Shown in pieces: positions 6,357 to 6,853 of a stretch of 6,853 nucleotides of DNA. How positions within the stretch are numbered: position 1 is the stretch's first letter; each line of letters opens with the position of its first letter. This DNA comes from SKNW01 sp050485865 (GTDB lineage: Bacteria > Gemmatimonadota > Gemmatimonadetes > Longimicrobiales > Gaopeijiaceae): NCBI GenBank assembly GCA_050485865.1, contig JBJHCE010000160.1:1-6853 (forward strand). Direction: 5' to 3'. Position numbers and translations under genes: made by a program. Under the pieces are notes generated by a model. That model was not told the origin of the DNA, ran no database searches, and saw only the letters and a list, made by a program, of their open reading frames with translations.

Positions 6357-6853
6357 ATGATCCGCACCCGCGTCCCGAAGCCTCGCCTCTCCCGAAGGGG
6401 AGGGGTGCTCCTTGCCCTGGCGGCCCTCGCCCTCGGCGGGGTGGCTGCCGCCTGCGCCGTGAACCCGGTCACGGGGCAGCGACAGTTCGTGCTCATGACC
6501 GAGGCGCAGGAGATCGCCCTGGGGCGCGACGCCGACCAGGACATCGTGCGTTCCATGGGGCTCTACGACGACCCCGAGCTCCAGCGCTACGTGCAGGAGC
6601 TGGGCGAGCGGATGGCGCGGGAGTCGGAACGCCCGAACCTGCCCTGGACGATCCGGATCCTCGATGACCCGGTGGTGAACGCCTTCGCCCTTCCGGGGGG
6701 GTACCTCTACGTGACCCGCGGGATCATGGGGCACTTCTCGTCGGAGGCGGAGCTCGCCGGGGTCATCGGCCACGAGATCGGCCACGTGACCGCGCGCCAC
6801 GGGGTGCAGCAGGTGAGCCGGGCGGGGCTCGCCCAGATCGGCCTCGGCATCGG
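6357..6853 (+). CDS. M48-family metalloprotease lipoprotein (partial, C-terminus outside window)
   Basis: 165 codons are visible before the right edge. The N-terminus is MIRTRVPKPRLSRRGG, then a hydrophobic run (VLLALAALALGGVAAA) ending at Cys33, so this is probably a lipoprotein. CAVNPVTGQRQFVLMTEAQE (33-52) is the typical opening of exported M48 proteases related to BepA/YfgC and Loi-type proteins. It is followed by EIALGRDAD, NAFALPGGYLYVTRGIM (108-124) and the zinc-binding HEIGH at 139-143 with Glu140 as catalytic base; ARHG (146-149) follows, as in the family. The third zinc ligand and any TPR or LysM tail would lie beyond the window. Family members degrade misfolded or unassembled envelope proteins, including stalled outer-membrane barrels; that role is inferred. 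It follows the M14 gene on the same strand after a 127-bp gap that contains a hairpin, so co-transcription is uncertain. Confidence 0.92.
   Translation, partial: MIRTRVPKPRLSRRGGVLLALAALALGGVAAACAVNPVTGQRQFVLMTEAQEIALGRDADQDIVRSMGLYDDPELQRYVQELGERMARESERPNLPWTIRILDDPVVNAFALPGGYLYVTRGIMGHFSSEAELAGVIGHEIGHVTARHGVQQVSRAGLAQIGLGI

Noticed and set aside
3599..6556. A 985-codon open frame on the minus strand opposite the M14 gene
   Set aside because: It is antisense to a gene with clear catalytic motifs and a signal peptide. Its translation is Arg/Gly/Pro/Glu-rich low complexity, as expected of a shadow frame in GC-rich DNA with strong third-position bias.
1..6853. Searches by eye for tRNA/rRNA genes, CRISPR repeats, insertion-sequence ends, transposase or integrase motifs, and toxin-antitoxin or defence genes
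   Set aside because: None seen. Nearly all of the window is accounted for by ordinary chromosomal genes of similar base composition.

Overview
The window is high-GC bacterial DNA (roughly 70% G+C by eye) from a Gram-negative-type organism. Four of the seven products look exported to the envelope by signal peptide: three apparent lipoproteins and one small protein ending in Phe like an outer-membrane barrel. A fifth is a large secreted metallopeptidase. The lineage is an inference: the lipoprotein with a G-D-G-P-G-E-F blade motif, the roughly 850-residue M14 peptidase with an extra C-terminal domain and the M48 lipoprotein are a combination common in Gemmatimonadota and their environmental relatives. 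No rRNA or other phylogenetic marker is present to confirm this.

Layout. Positions 1-1144 hold a leftward pair: a RidA/YjgF-family protein (1144-686) followed after 20 bp by a six-bladed beta-propeller lipoprotein (665 to beyond the left edge). Diverging from the RidA gene after only 26 bp is a small exported, probable outer-membrane beta-barrel protein (1171-1788, rightward). It converges on a leftward two-gene operon: a small lipoprotein (3468-3082) overlapping by 4 nt an RlmI-type 23S rRNA cytosine methyltransferase (3085-1835). The convergent ends share a strong hairpin (1821-1865), one arm of which is formed by the last codons of the methyltransferase gene. A 199-bp divergent gap (3469-3667) carries a 10-bp inverted repeat. 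Then come a secreted M14 zinc carboxypeptidase-like protein (3668-6229), a hairpin after its stop codon (6233-6275), and the start of an M48 metalloprotease lipoprotein (6357 to beyond the right edge).

Function. The only obvious functional grouping is the two envelope zinc metallopeptidases in tandem (M14, then M48). The rest is housekeeping (rRNA methylation), a RidA paralogue without the canonical arginine, and poorly characterised envelope proteins. I see no mobile element, CRISPR array, tRNA, rRNA, toxin-antitoxin pair or defence system, and nothing that convincingly amounts to an undescribed system. The more interesting points are small-scale: the hairpin built partly from coding sequence, very tight divergent and overlapping gene starts, several starts without a Shine-Dalgarno sequence, and an excess of GGATCC sites.
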